From Leptodactylus fallax (Eukaryota > Chordata > Amphibia > Anura > Leptodactylidae), in assembly GCA_947044405.1 (NCBI GenBank), contig CAMRHE010000115.1, forward strand, positions 1,488,001 to 1,552,000: a stretch of 64,000 nt of DNA, read 5' to 3'. Shown here in pieces: positions 36,444 to 45,920 of this stretch. How positions within the stretch are numbered: position 1 is the stretch's first letter; the number at the start of each line of letters is the position of its first letter. Below the pieces are notes generated by a model. It had not been told where the DNA came from. It was given only the letters and a program-made list of their open reading frames with translations, and did no database searches. The translations under genes and the position numbers were made by a program.

Positions 36444-37010
36444 TTAAAGAGGACCTTTCACGTCCTCATGTATATGCTGTTTTACATACCACTAGAAAGC
36501 CGACAGCACGCTGAATTCAGCACACTGCCAGCTTTCCCGTTATATGCCCCGGAGCTGGAGATATCGGGGGTCTAAGTTTCACGGTTCACCGTCAGAAGGG
36601 CGTTCCTGACAGTCTTGTTGAGCTGTGAGGAACGCCCTCCCTGACAGTACTTGCCCATAGCGCTGTACTGGGGTGGCATTCCTTACAGCTCAGCGTCATC
36701 ACTGGGCTGTAAGGAATGCCCCCTCTGACAGTACAGGGCTATGGACGAGTACATACAGAGTGATGACGCTGAGCTGTGAGGAACGCCCCCCAGTACAGCG
36801 CTATGGAGGAATACTGTCAGGGAGGGCGTTCCTGACAGTCTAGCTGCGCTTCAGAAGGTGAACCATGAAACTATGACCGCCGATATCTCCAGCCCTGGGG
36901 CACATACCGGGAAAGCCGGCAGTGCGCTGAATTCATGCTGAATGATGAATCGGCTTTCTAGCGGTATGTAAAACAGCATATACATGAGGTCGTGAAAGGT
37001 CCTCTTTTAT
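36444..37010. mobile_element. Long fold-back MITE, family K (about 567 bp)
   Basis: Starts TTAAAGAGGACCTTTCACG and ends CGTGAAAGGTCCTCTTTTA. The arms pair through CCTCATGTATATGCTGTTTT, AGAAAGCCGA, GAATTCAGC, GGAGATATC and GGAACGCCCTCCCTGACAGT, making almost the whole element one inverted repeat. The right TTAA is changed to TTTA. Related to 20387-20705. Non-coding. Confidence 0.75.
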
Positions 37011-37253
37011 ATGTATGTATGTGTATATTAAAGATATATCTGTGTGTAATTTGTATATAGGTTTGCATAAGACTTCATTACACGTGTGTAGCATAAGGAT
37101 ACTATGTATGTGTGATATAGTCACATGATAAATTATCATAGTGGATGATTTATGTGTGTGTTATGGTGATCTAATTCATATGTGCAGTGTATGTGGTACA
37201 TGTAGATAGATTAGATAGACAAAAAGTCAGACAGGCAAATAGACACAGAGATG

Positions 37254-37321
<68 letters not shown>

Positions 37322-37408
37322 TGAGACAGATAGATAGATATGAGATAGATATTAGATAGATAGATAGATAGATAGATAGTTAGATAGATAGATAGATAGA
37401 TAGATAGA
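37254..37408. repeat. (GATA)n microsatellite, interrupted
   Basis: About 155 bp of GATA units with breaks at 37320-37355 (ATGAGACA, ATATGAGATAGATATTA). No gene; open frames here are repeat translations. Confidence 0.97.
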
Positions 37409-38091
37409 ATCCTTGGTAACAAGGCTGTACGGCTGTAGCTTATTGTGAGTTAATCACTGCTTGCATGGTATGGCGTTGACGGTAATGCCACCACATATTA
37501 CTGAAATAATTTTATTTTAATTGACAAGATTTTCCAGCTTTTTTTTTTTCAGTTTTTTTTTTTTTTTCATTTCATTCTGTTCTGGTACATCAGATTTAGG
37601 AGCTAAGCTCCAGGCAACAAATAAATGAATGTTTGTCTCAGTTCAGTAGGGCAATGCAGAGTGGCTTGTAGGCTGCACAATGTGTTACATGGCCAAACAC
37701 ATTTGTATGGGAATTTAATTCTTTTTTTAAGCATGTTCAACATAATGCATGAAAGTCCCACTGAATCCATACATACACCATCCATTTATCACTACTACTC
37801 TATATAATGACAATGACATCATCTCTAATATTAGAAATGATATCATCTCAGCACCGATCACAGGGAGACATGTTGAACCTTCTTACATCATTGTTTGATG
37901 TGATGTATGCTGTAGCACAAAATTCATTACAATTCCCTTGTGTCCAGTCTTGCAAAATTCAATATCTTATTGCCACTATTACCTATAGAAATAAATGAAA
38001 AAAAAATTAAGAACACAATGAGAGGCATATGGAAAAGAGCCTGACAAGTTGTACATTAGTGTTGTGATTTGACTTGGACCATAAGGACTGG
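37409..38091. other. No recognisable feature
   Basis: T runs at 37540-37567 and an A run near 37999. No supported gene or bounded element. Confidence 0.4.
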
Positions 38092-39029
38092 TAGAGGGAG
38101 TTTGTCGCACTCGCCAGGGATGGGTAAATGCAAGCAAACACACTGCTATATGCATTAGGGTCACTTGAATATACTGGTTGTTTTCGTTTTCCAATTTGGT
38201 CCTCTGTTGCAAAGATAACTTTATGCTAGGTTCACACATTCCTTCCTTCCAAGTGGAAACCTAATCTGCTTAAAAAGCGGTTACCCGCAGAAACCTGCAG
38301 ACCCCATGCACTATAATGGGGTCCGCCGGGTTTCCACCTGAAAAATGCAGAGAGAAAAGTCCTGCTTGGATGGAAACCCCGAACAGAATACAGACGAAGG
38401 TGTGAACCTAGCCTGATAAAATCAATTATGCAAGTGAGCAGCCTGGAGAACCAAGGGTGTCTCTACGGAGTGTCTTTCGCCCCCTACATTTTGATTGGCT
38501 GCCTAGCGGCTGCTCATGCGAGTTTGACAGGACCAGACAGAGATGCAAAGTCTCTCCTGGTCCTGTATTCTCCCAGTCATGCAGAGATATGCAATATTGG
38601 TGCATGCACACAACCCTTGCTTGCTGATGAAGCTCTGTTCCTGTTGCTTCTGGGTGCAGTATGAAGTAATTGGCCCATTCGCACTACGCCTGCACCAGCC
38701 AGCAGCAAGCAAGCGGTTGTGCGCATGCGCCGATACTGCAAATCTTGGAACAACCATGAGAATACAGGGCCAGGTGAGACTTTGGCATCTCTATCTGGCC
38801 CTGTCATTCTTGCATGAGCAGCAACCAGGTGGCCAATCAAAATGCAGAAGACGGGACTAGAGTGGAGCTTTGGAGACGCCATCGTTCTCCAGGCTGCTCA
38901 TTTGCATATTGGCTTTTATAAATTATCTTTGCAGAGGACCATATGGAACCAGTACATGCAGGTGACCCTAATGTATCTAGCAGTGTGTTTACTTGCATTA
39001 ACTCATCTTTGGTGACAGACTCCCTTTAA
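38092..39029. mobile_element. Long fold-back element with a family C insertion
   Basis: The right end is GGTGACAGACTCCCTTTAA with TTAA at 39026-39029; the left end GAGGGAGTTTGTCGC is its decayed partner. Arms pair through AACACACTGCTA, CATTAGGGTCAC, TGCAAAGATAA, GAGCAGCCTGGAGAAC and CATTTTGATTGGC. The left arm is split by the family C MITE at 38222-38416. The middle has further mirrored text (CAGGACCAGACAGAGATGC opposite GGCATCTCTATCTGGCCCTG). The right TTAA is shared with another TTAA-type repeat start (AAAGGGACACTAAACC). Confidence 0.75.
38222..38416. mobile_element. MITE family C, copy 4, nested
   Basis: TGCTAGGTTCACAC on the left, GTGTGAACCTAGCCTGA on the right. Contains CTTAAAAAGCGGTTACCCGC, CACTATAATGGGGTCCGC and AGAGAGAAAAGTCCTGC. 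Comparing the two arms of the host fold-back shows the insertion point, between CTTTA and TAAAA, so a TA or TTA target is possible. Confidence 0.75.
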
Positions 39030-39315
39030 AGGGACACTAAACCTTGAAAACTAAGTACATAGGTCTGTCTACAGGATTAACTGCTATACTGAGCAGTTTA
39101 ACAGAAATCTCACATATATACATTGGGCAGACAGTGATTCCTGCCTCCCTGCAGTGCCATTACCGGCTACAGAATGGCTAGGAGCACGGGTATGACATCA
39201 CAGGAAGTTAGGAAGCAGATGGGGCTTATCACAGGGTGAGAGATTTTCACACTTAATGTATTTTTTTTAAAAAGATCCAATGTATATTATATCATTAATA
39301 CAGAAAAAGTACTGC
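39030..39315. repeat. TTAA-type repeat start, then plain sequence
   Basis: Starts from the shared TTAA with AAAGGGACACTAAACCTTG; no matching right end found. The remainder is AT-rich. Confidence 0.4.
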
Positions 39316-39558
39316 CAGTACTTGAGTACTTAATTAATATAGAAAAACTCCCACACTTTTATAAAAATTTATAATAATAAATGTATCCATAATATAATAA
39401 AAACATACAAAGACAATAGAAAAAAATACAATACATATAGGGGAAAGACTTGGAAGGTCATAAATAGCGGAAATACCTAAGACAAGGAATGCTGAAAAAT
39501 ATCATAAATGCACAACCATCACAAGATATAGCACAGGGGTTGGCAACCCCCAGCACGT

Positions 39559-39646
39559 GTGCCAAGAGTTTCGATCGGGTGAGGACTTGGGCTGCTCGTG
39601 CTAGGTAAGTAAGACCAATTCCTCACCCGATCGAAACTCTTGGCAC
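39559..39646. repeat. 27-bp perfect inverted repeat with 34-nt loop
   Basis: Arms 39559-39585 and 39620-39646 are exact complements (left arm begins GTGCCAAGAGTTTCGATCGG). A third partial copy, GTTTCGATCGG, follows at about 39650. It lies next to the left end of hAT element 2. Confidence 0.92.
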
Positions 39647-39688
39647 CCAGTTTCGATCGGACCAAACACTGCCAAAACGAAACTGCTA

Positions 39689-39936
39689 TTATTATACTGT
39701 GGGGTCTCTTCAGACCCCACAGTATAATAAGTGGAGCCCCTGGGGAGGTGATCAAATATAAAAAACAATGTTACTCACCTTCCCTGCGCTACCCAGCGGC
39801 TCTGTGCTCTGCAGGCGCTTCAGCCTGAAGTAAGAGACCGCTGATAGGACCTTAGTGCTCACGTCCGAAGTCATCACGCATAATGATGCTCCACTTATTG
39901 TACTCTGGGGTCTGAAGAGATTCCACTGTATAATAA
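39689..39936. repeat. Hairpin-bounded cassette in hAT element 2
   Basis: First hairpin perfect, 19 bp, loop CTTC (39689-39707 and 39712-39730; arm TTATTATACTGTGGGGTCT). The second, at 39895-39913 and 39918-39936, has loop GAAG and several mismatches. The spacer begins GGAGCCCCTGGGGAGG and has ATAAAAAACAATG, then TACTCACCTTCCC, like the cassette at 30336. Confidence 0.85.
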
Positions 39937-39984
39937 TAGCTAGTGAGTGGCGAAAATTGTAATATTATAAATGTTAGAATATTA

Positions 39985-40217
39985 TACTGTGTGCAGGGGC
40001 CACTATGGGACATAATACAGTGTGCAGGGACCGCTATGGGACATAATACTGTGTGCAGGGACCACTATGGGACATAATACTGTGTGCAGGGGCCGCTATG
40101 GGACATAATACCGTATGCATGGACCACTATGGGATATAATATCGTGTGCAGGGGCCGCTATGGCTGTGGGACATAATACCGTGTGCAGGGACCACTATGG
40201 GACATTATTCTGTATAA
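39985..40217. repeat. 31-bp minisatellite, about 7 copies, inverted relative to 29636
   Basis: Unit GTGCAGGGGCCGCTATGGGA then CATAATACTGT, 31 bp. It is the reverse complement of the unit in hAT element 1 apart from single-base differences. One copy has an inserted GGCTGT near 40161. Confidence 0.9.
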
Positions 40218-40741
40218 CGGTGTGTTTTCTGTATTAAAGATATGTTTTTGCACAGAAAACTCAGGCTTTTTTTTTTTGTGCAAAAATGTACCACATGAAC
40301 GCAGTTTTACATCGAAGTAAAAGTTCCAGTGGCCTAAGACTATATCTGCATCCAGATACATAGTGTGTTTCCACCATAAGGATGCCGCCATACGGTGCTC
40401 CTGGACACTTACATTTACCACTAATTAGGGGCTATACATGGACTTTCATCGCTTCTAATCGGAAAGTACAGGAGCGTCCCAGGATATAGCAGTAAATGTA
40501 TGCGTCCTAAAGCATATGGTGGCAGCACTTCTGTGATATGGTTTGTGGCATATGACGTTAGTTTAGGGGTGGTCAACTATACAATTATTAATCGGCACTC
40601 CGAGTACCTCATCTTTGACTTTTTAATTAAAATCGGCACACCGAACAAAAAAGGTTGTCTACCCCTAATATAGCATATCAAGGCAGGGGACTCAAAGCCT
40701 ATATATATCTGGATGTAACCCATCAAAAAGGGTGGTAACAA

Positions 40742-40770
40742 CCTGTAACGGGCGAAACGCGCATCGGGTG
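40742..40770 (+). ncRNA. Possible degenerate hammerhead-like core
   Basis: CCTGTAACGGGCGAAACGCG then CATCGGG resembles the pattern CUGANGA...GAAAC-GCG-UC of minimal hammerhead ribozymes known from Penelope-like and related retroelements. GAAAC, GCG and TC are present; the CUGANGA box is damaged (CTGTAAC). It sits in the loop of the fold-back element. If real, it is a decayed remnant without activity. Confidence 0.3.
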
Positions 40771-40907
40771 CAGCGTGCTGTTAGCGGTATGGTACATCAC
40801 TCTTTTGCCTTATCACATTTATGGGTCTCTCTTATATACTGGTTTCTATTGTGTTTCTATTTGGAATGGTTGTTATCACCCTTTTTGATGTGTTACATCC
40901 AGATATA

Positions 40908-41283
40908 CAGGAGCATCTCAATAAATTAGAATATCTTTGAAACGTTCATTCATTTCAGTAATTCAGTAATACAATTCATAATCAGCGTCTTCCATGATTG
41001 TGTGTCCTACTGAACCAGACTGAGGGATCATTTAAAGGCTTAGGAAACCTTGGCAGGTGGCACACTGAATTTACAATACTGAACTTTTTTGCAATATTCT
41101 ACTTTTCTTAGATTTTGGTTTTCATTACCTGTAATCCATAATCAACATTTACAGAAATAAAACACTTGAAATAGAACACTCTGTGTGTAAAGAATCTAGA
41201 AAATATAGGAGGTCACTTTTTTAATTTAATTACTGAAAGAAATAAACATTTCAAAGATATTCTAATTTATTGAGATGCACCTG
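40908..41283. mobile_element. Mariner/Tc1-type MITE (376 bp), nested
   Basis: Inverted ends CAGGAGCATCTCAATAAATT and AATTTATTGAGATGCACCTG, extending through AGAATATCTTTGAAA. Flanked by TA (40906-40907 and 41284-41285). No ORF. Removing it restores the right arm of the surrounding fold-back element. Confidence 0.88.
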
Positions 41284-41611
41284 TATATAGGCTATGAGTC
41301 CCCTGCATTGATATCTTGTGATGGTTGTGCATTTATGATATTTTTCACTTTCGTTCAGCATGCCTTGTCTTAGGTATTTCCGCTATTTATGACCATCCAG
41401 GTCTTTCCCCTATATGTATTGTATTTTTTTCTATAGTCTTTGTATGTTTTTATTATATTATGAATAAATTTATCATTATTCGTTTTTCTAAAAGTGTGGG
41501 AGTTTTTCTAAATTAATTGTGTATATGACTTTGATCCCATGCACTTGTTCTTTATTTGCCTTTTCTCAATTGAGTATCTTCTGTCTGTGTTTTACACAGT
41601 ACTTGAGTACT

Positions 41612-42032
41612 GCCAGACATCCTTATGTTACAGCTGCCCTGCCAGTGCAATTTTGAGCTGAATGCCCCTGTATTGTGAGACTTGTTGCTATGGACACATT
41701 GTTTCACAGCCCTCTTTGAAAGACTTTAGTTGCAAAGCAGTGTATCCCTAGTAACTATTTTATTTCATATCACTTAGTCAAAGGTGGTATGGCAATGTGC
41801 TGACAGCGACTTGGCACCATGTCATCTCAGCCTAGAAGATCAAACTGGTCAATTCCTCTCTCAAATCCATCTTCAGAGAATCCATCATCAGTGAATACAA
41901 ACTACAGCCCGTAGAAGCTATGGGAGCTTCCATGATGCGGCACTCCTCTGATCCAGCAGTCACATGACCACTGAAGCTGGGAACTCCTCTGAAGTACGAG
42001 CTATGGCGGCAGCATTCCTCCTATAACTGCAG
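41612..42032. other. No recognisable feature
   Basis: No coding or repeat boundary recognised; a GCAGTCACATGACCACTGA stretch resembles TTAA-MITE interiors. Confidence 0.35.
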
Positions 42033-42204
42033 CTAATGCATACCTCCCAAATTTCAAAGAACATAAAGAGGGACAAAATGTGTGCTGTGCAATGCACGTC
42101 GCAACAAATTTAACTCTACACACTTCTATGTTGACTCCGTCCATTCTCATCCATTTTTCTTTGTGCCCCCACACACTATAATGCTCTTACAGTCACCCTG
42201 CCAT

Positions 42205-42450
42205 TATATGGGCAGCATGATGGCTCAGTGCTTAGCACTGCAGCCTTGCAGCGCTGTAGTCCTGGGTTTGAATCCTGCCAAGGACAACATCTTACATTGT
42301 ATATTCTTCCTGTGTTTGTGTGGGTTTCCTCCCACACTCCAAAAACATACTGATAGGGAATATAGATTGTGAGCCCTATATGGGACAGGACTGACAATGT
42401 CTGTAAATCGCTTTGGCTTATGATGGTGCTTTACAAGTAAGCATAATAAG
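42205..42450 (+). mobile_element. tRNA-type SINE, copy 2
   Basis: A box TGGCTCAGTGCTTAGC, B box GGGTTTGAATCC (consensus GGTTCGANTCC with one change), then TGTGTTTGTGTGGGTTTCCT, CATACTGATAGGGAATATAG and ATTGTGAGCCC. Ends near AAGTAAGCATAATAAGTAAT. ATTATA on both sides may be a short target duplication. The better preserved of the two copies. Confidence 0.75.
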
Positions 42451-42544
42451 TAATGCCTCCCACATTATAATTTGCCCCACAGTATTAAGACCCTGTAATG
42501 TGCCCCAGAAACTAGAGGGGGACATGTCCCCCTCCAGCTACTCC

Positions 42545-44210
42545 CACAGTTTAATGTCCCTTTCCAGTTGCACCCAGCTTAATGTCTGCGTCCAGTGACC
42601 CCCATTGTTTAATGTCCCCCTCCAGCTGTCCCCAGTTTAATGTCCTTCTTAACGTCCCCCCCTTCATCTGCCCCCAGTTTAATGTCCCTTTCCAGTTGCG
42701 CCCAACTTAACCCCTTAACGACCAATGACATACCTGTACGTCATTGGTGACATGGGGATGTATGGAGAGGGTTCAGGAGCTGAGCTCTCTCCATACAGGG
42801 CAGCTGCCGGCTGTGTAATACAGCAGGACCCACCGATCACTGCTGTTAACCCTTTAGACGCCACGGTCAAACGGGACCGCAGCGTCTGAACTGCGCAGGC
42901 GCCACCAGAGGCGCCATTTCATCGGAGGACAGTGATCAGTTGCCATGACAGGCTTGTCATTGCATTAGATCTATTGCATGCTGCCAGAGGCAGCGTGAAA
43001 TAGAGAGCTAGGCATTTTGCTATTCACTGCAATACAGTAGTATTACAGTGAATAGTATGAGTGATCAGACCCCTAGGTTTCAAGGTCCCTAGGGGGTCTG
43101 ATCATAAAAGTAAAAGAAGAAAAAAAAAAGTTTTTAAAAGTATAAAAAAAACAAAAAAAAAACACAAAAGTTCAAATCACCCCCCTTTCCCTAGATCAGA
43201 TATAAAAGTAAATGAACAAAAGTAAACATAAAAACATTAGGTATCCCCGCCTTCCAAAATGCCCGAACTATTAAAATATTAAAATATTTATCCCATACGG
43301 TGAACGGCATAACAGAGAAAAAAATCAAAATAGCTAAATAGCATTTTTTTCAACACTTTACCTCCTATAAAAAAATTGAATAAAAAGTGATCAAACCATC
43401 AGATCTTTCCCCAAATGATATCAGTAAAAACATCATCTTGTCCTGCATAAAAAGACGCCTTACCCAGCTCCATACATCTTAATTTGAAAAAATTATAGGT
43501 GTCACAATATGGCGACACAAAAATTATTTTCTATTTTGCAGTTTTTCATTTCTTAAAAGGTATCATAACATTACAAATACTACATAAATTTGGTATCGCC
43601 GTGTTTGAACTGACCTACAGAATACAGGTACCATGTCATTTTTACCACACAGTGAACGCCGTAAAAATTAAACCCATATGAATTTGGCGCAAATGCAGTT
43701 TTTCTCTAATTGCACCTCATTCTGAATTTTTTCCAGCTTCCCGATACATTGCACAGCATATTGAATGGTGCCAATGCAAAGTACAATTTGTTTTGCAAAC
43801 AATAAGCCATCATGTGAGTCTGTGAACTGAAAAATGAAAAAGTTATGGCTCTTGAAATGTGGGGAGGGAAAACGAAAATGCAAAAATGAAAAATGGCCCG
43901 GTCTTTCGGGAGTTAATGTCTGCATCCAGTGACCCCTATTGTTTAATGTCCCCCTCCAGGTGTCCCCAGTTTAATGTCCCTCTTAACCTCCCCCCCAGTT
44001 TATTGTCCCCTCCATCTACCACCAGTTTAATGTCCCACTTCATCTGCCACCAGTTTAATGTCCCCCCTTCATCTGACCCCAGTTTAATGTCCCACTTTCA
44101 TCTGCCCCCAGTTTCATGTCCCATCCTTCATCTGCCCCCAGTTTCATGCCCCCCCCTTCATCTGCCCCCAGTTTAATGTCCCCCCTTCATCTGCTACCAG
44201 TTTCATGTTC
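42545..44210. repeat. Pyrimidine-rich minisatellite, split by a TTAA element
   Basis: Units of about 28-32 bp such as CAGTTTAATGTCCCCCCTTC then ATCTGCCCC. Reverse complement contains GGGGGGACATTAAACTGGGG, similar in core to the other minisatellites of the window. Interrupted at 42711-43912. Confidence 0.85.
42711..43912. mobile_element. TTAA-flanked element (1202 bp) inserted in the minisatellite
   Basis: TTAA at 42707-42710 and 43913-43916. Ends CCCCTTAACGACC and GGTCTTTCGGGAGT are imperfect inverted repeats. The flanks rejoin to CAACTTAATGTCTGC, matching the uninterrupted unit at about 42580 (CAGCTTAATGTCTGC), so the precise insertion is shown. No transposase. The 5836-6348 element is a deleted relative. 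piggyBac/Kolobok-type target. Confidence 0.85.
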
Positions 44211-44570
44211 CAATTTGCACGCAAAGTTTAACTTAAAAAACACTGAAACTCACCTCTCCTCGCTCCCCTGCTGCTCTGTCTGCAGTTTAAGTCATGAAGT
44301 GTTCTGGGAGCTGCAGGTGCGATGTGAGTGACGTCATGACACCGCACCTACAGCTCCCGGGCCCAAAACACTCGGGGAGCACAGTGGTGAAGTGGGAGCT
44401 GTCTGCGGATGGCTGCTGCTTCATTCACCATTGTATTCAACTCATCTGCGTCCTCCAGACACAGATGAGTTGAAACCGGGACATACCTCCTGCCAACCGG
44501 GACTGCAGGACAGGACCCACAATCCGGGACAGTCCCGCAGAATTCAGGACGGTTGGGAGGTATGCTAATG

Positions 44571-44960
44571 TATCAGCCCTAGTTACATGAAAAATCAGTA
44601 AAAAATAAAAAAGAATGTTAAAATGCCCCCCAAAGGTTTATTTACAAAAAATAAACATGAGAAATGCGAAAAACACGATTCCCCTCTTTTTTTTTCGGAT
44701 ATTCTCGGATAAAATAAAGAAAAAAACATGGAAAACTAAAAACAATATAGAAATAAATAAGTATAATAGTCCTTTAATAGTCCCACAATGGGGAAATTCA
44801 GTGTGTTACAGCAGCAAAAATAAGCAATCATTATGTATCACTGAAAAAAAGATGCAAGAACCCAAAGGAAAGAAATGTTATAGCCCTCAAAACTTTGGCT
44901 TGCCCTCCTGGTTATCTCCTTTCTTGCTGATATTACTTTGTGCATGACCTCCTGGATTCG
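44571..44960. other. No recognisable feature
   Basis: A-rich, with a frame at 44615-44947 (110 codons, Lys-rich) that lacks any recognisable domain. Confidence 0.35.
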
Positions 44961-44968
44961 ACTGTGGC

Positions 44969-45674
44969 CAGGGTCACTTTAACCATAGGGCCAACGGTGT
45001 ACTTGCCACGGGCCCTATGCTAGCGGGGGCCCCCTAGGGACAGGTCCCCTCCCTGCATCAACATTCCGCTGCTCTGCTGTCCCTGCTCCCAGTGTACTGC
45101 TCGGTAGCAGGAGGTGCGATGTACTGATGCCGCTTACATTGCAGCTGTTGCTTCCTGAAGTTCCTGGCAGCAGAGACAGAAGACAATCGGGGAACGGGGA
45201 AAGGTGGGTATTAGGTGTTTTTTTTAATTATTTGAAAAGGGGGGGGACCTAGAAAGGAGACATTATACTATGGAGCAACCTGGAAAAGGGACATTAAACT
45301 GTGGGGGCAACCTGGAAGGGGGACATTATACTATGGGGGCAAATTGGAAAAGGGACATTATATTGTGGGGGAAAAGTGGAGGGGACATTAAAATATAATG
45401 TCTGAGGGGCCACCAGGGTGGGACAGGTTAATGTATGAGGGGCCACTGAGGGGACCTGTTAATGTCTGATGCCTCTGCTGGGGCATTTGATAGTGTGATG
45501 GGCCCTAAGGGGCATTTAAATGTATGAGGACCACTAAGGGTCATTATGCCATGTGGGAGCCACTGATGGGGCATTATAATTTGTGTGCATCAGGTATTTC
45601 TAAGGGATGGTGAAGGGGAGGCCCATTTAAAAAACCGTTGCACTGGGCCCTCCAATATGTTAAAACGGCCCTGA
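44969..45674. mobile_element. Non-autonomous hAT element 4 (706 bp)
   Basis: Ends CAGGGTCACTTTAACC and TGTTAAAACGGCCCTG are inverted. The target duplication ACTGTGGC is exact (44961-44968 and 45675-45682). The interior has purine-rich repeats of about 34-38 bp (45235-45400) with GGGACATTATACTATGGGGG and GGGACATTAAACTGTGGGGG, and GGGAAAGGTGGGTATT upstream of a T run. Non-coding. Confidence 0.85.
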
Positions 45675-45920
45675 CTGTGGCCTAGACCTCTGGTATTCTT
45701 TGGTTGTCATTTTGGCTATTCCCATACTCTCCTGTTTTTTTTACCTCGGCTTGTGTATTACTCTTTCTCTGGTTTGGTTCTAACCTTGCAAATTAACCTA
45801 TTTTCTTGTACCTTGTTCGGGGTTTGTAACCTGGGTTTCAGGCAAGCCAAGTCCACCCTGCCTTGCATTGGGCTGTAGTGAACACCTCTGGATATTGGTA
45901 ATACCTTGGTTTATTGGTAG

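Larger units (their letters stand above)
39534..40667. mobile_element. Non-autonomous hAT element 2 (1134 bp) with hairpin cassette and minisatellite
   Basis: Ends CAGGGGTTGGCAACC and GGTTGTCTACCCCTA are inverted repeats. The 8-bp target duplication ATATAGCA is exact (39526-39533 and 40668-40675). No transposase. In order: a 27-bp perfect inverted repeat (39559-39646), the hairpin cassette (39689-39936), then about seven 31-bp units (39985-40217). The right end has ATCGGCACTCCGA and AATCGGCACACCGA echoes. Compared with hAT element 1, cassette and minisatellite are in reversed orientation and order. Confidence 0.88.
39331..41596. mobile_element. Fold-back element of unclear class, carrying two later insertions
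   Basis: Left arm 39331-39533 plus 40676-40731 and right arm 40880-40907 plus 41284-41518 are inverted copies. Shared text includes GAAAAACTCCCACACTTTTA, AATACAATACATATAGGGG, GGTCATAAATAGCGGAAATA and TATCATAAATGCACAACCAT. The left arm is split by hAT element 2, the right arm by the mariner-type MITE at 40908. The loop (40732-40879) has CCTGTAACGGGCGAAACGCG. The 15-bp text CAGTACTTGAGTACT flanks both sides (39316-39330, 41597-41611) and may be a target duplication, but it is almost palindromic itself. Intact size would be about 750 bp. Non-coding. Confidence 0.75.
42039..44564. mobile_element. Composite DNA transposon with 6-bp target duplication
   Basis: Inverted ends CATACCTCCCAAATTT and GGTTGGGAGGTATG; flanking CTAATG is exact on both sides (42033-42038 and 44565-44570). 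Contains a SINE (42205-42450), a pyrimidine-rich minisatellite of about 30 bp per unit (42545-42705 and 43917-44210) and the TTAA element 42711-43912. The right part holds GTGAGTGACGTCATGACACC. No transposase. A 6-bp duplication suits some hAT-like or other families; class undecided. An end fragment of the same family is at 59846. Confidence 0.75.
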
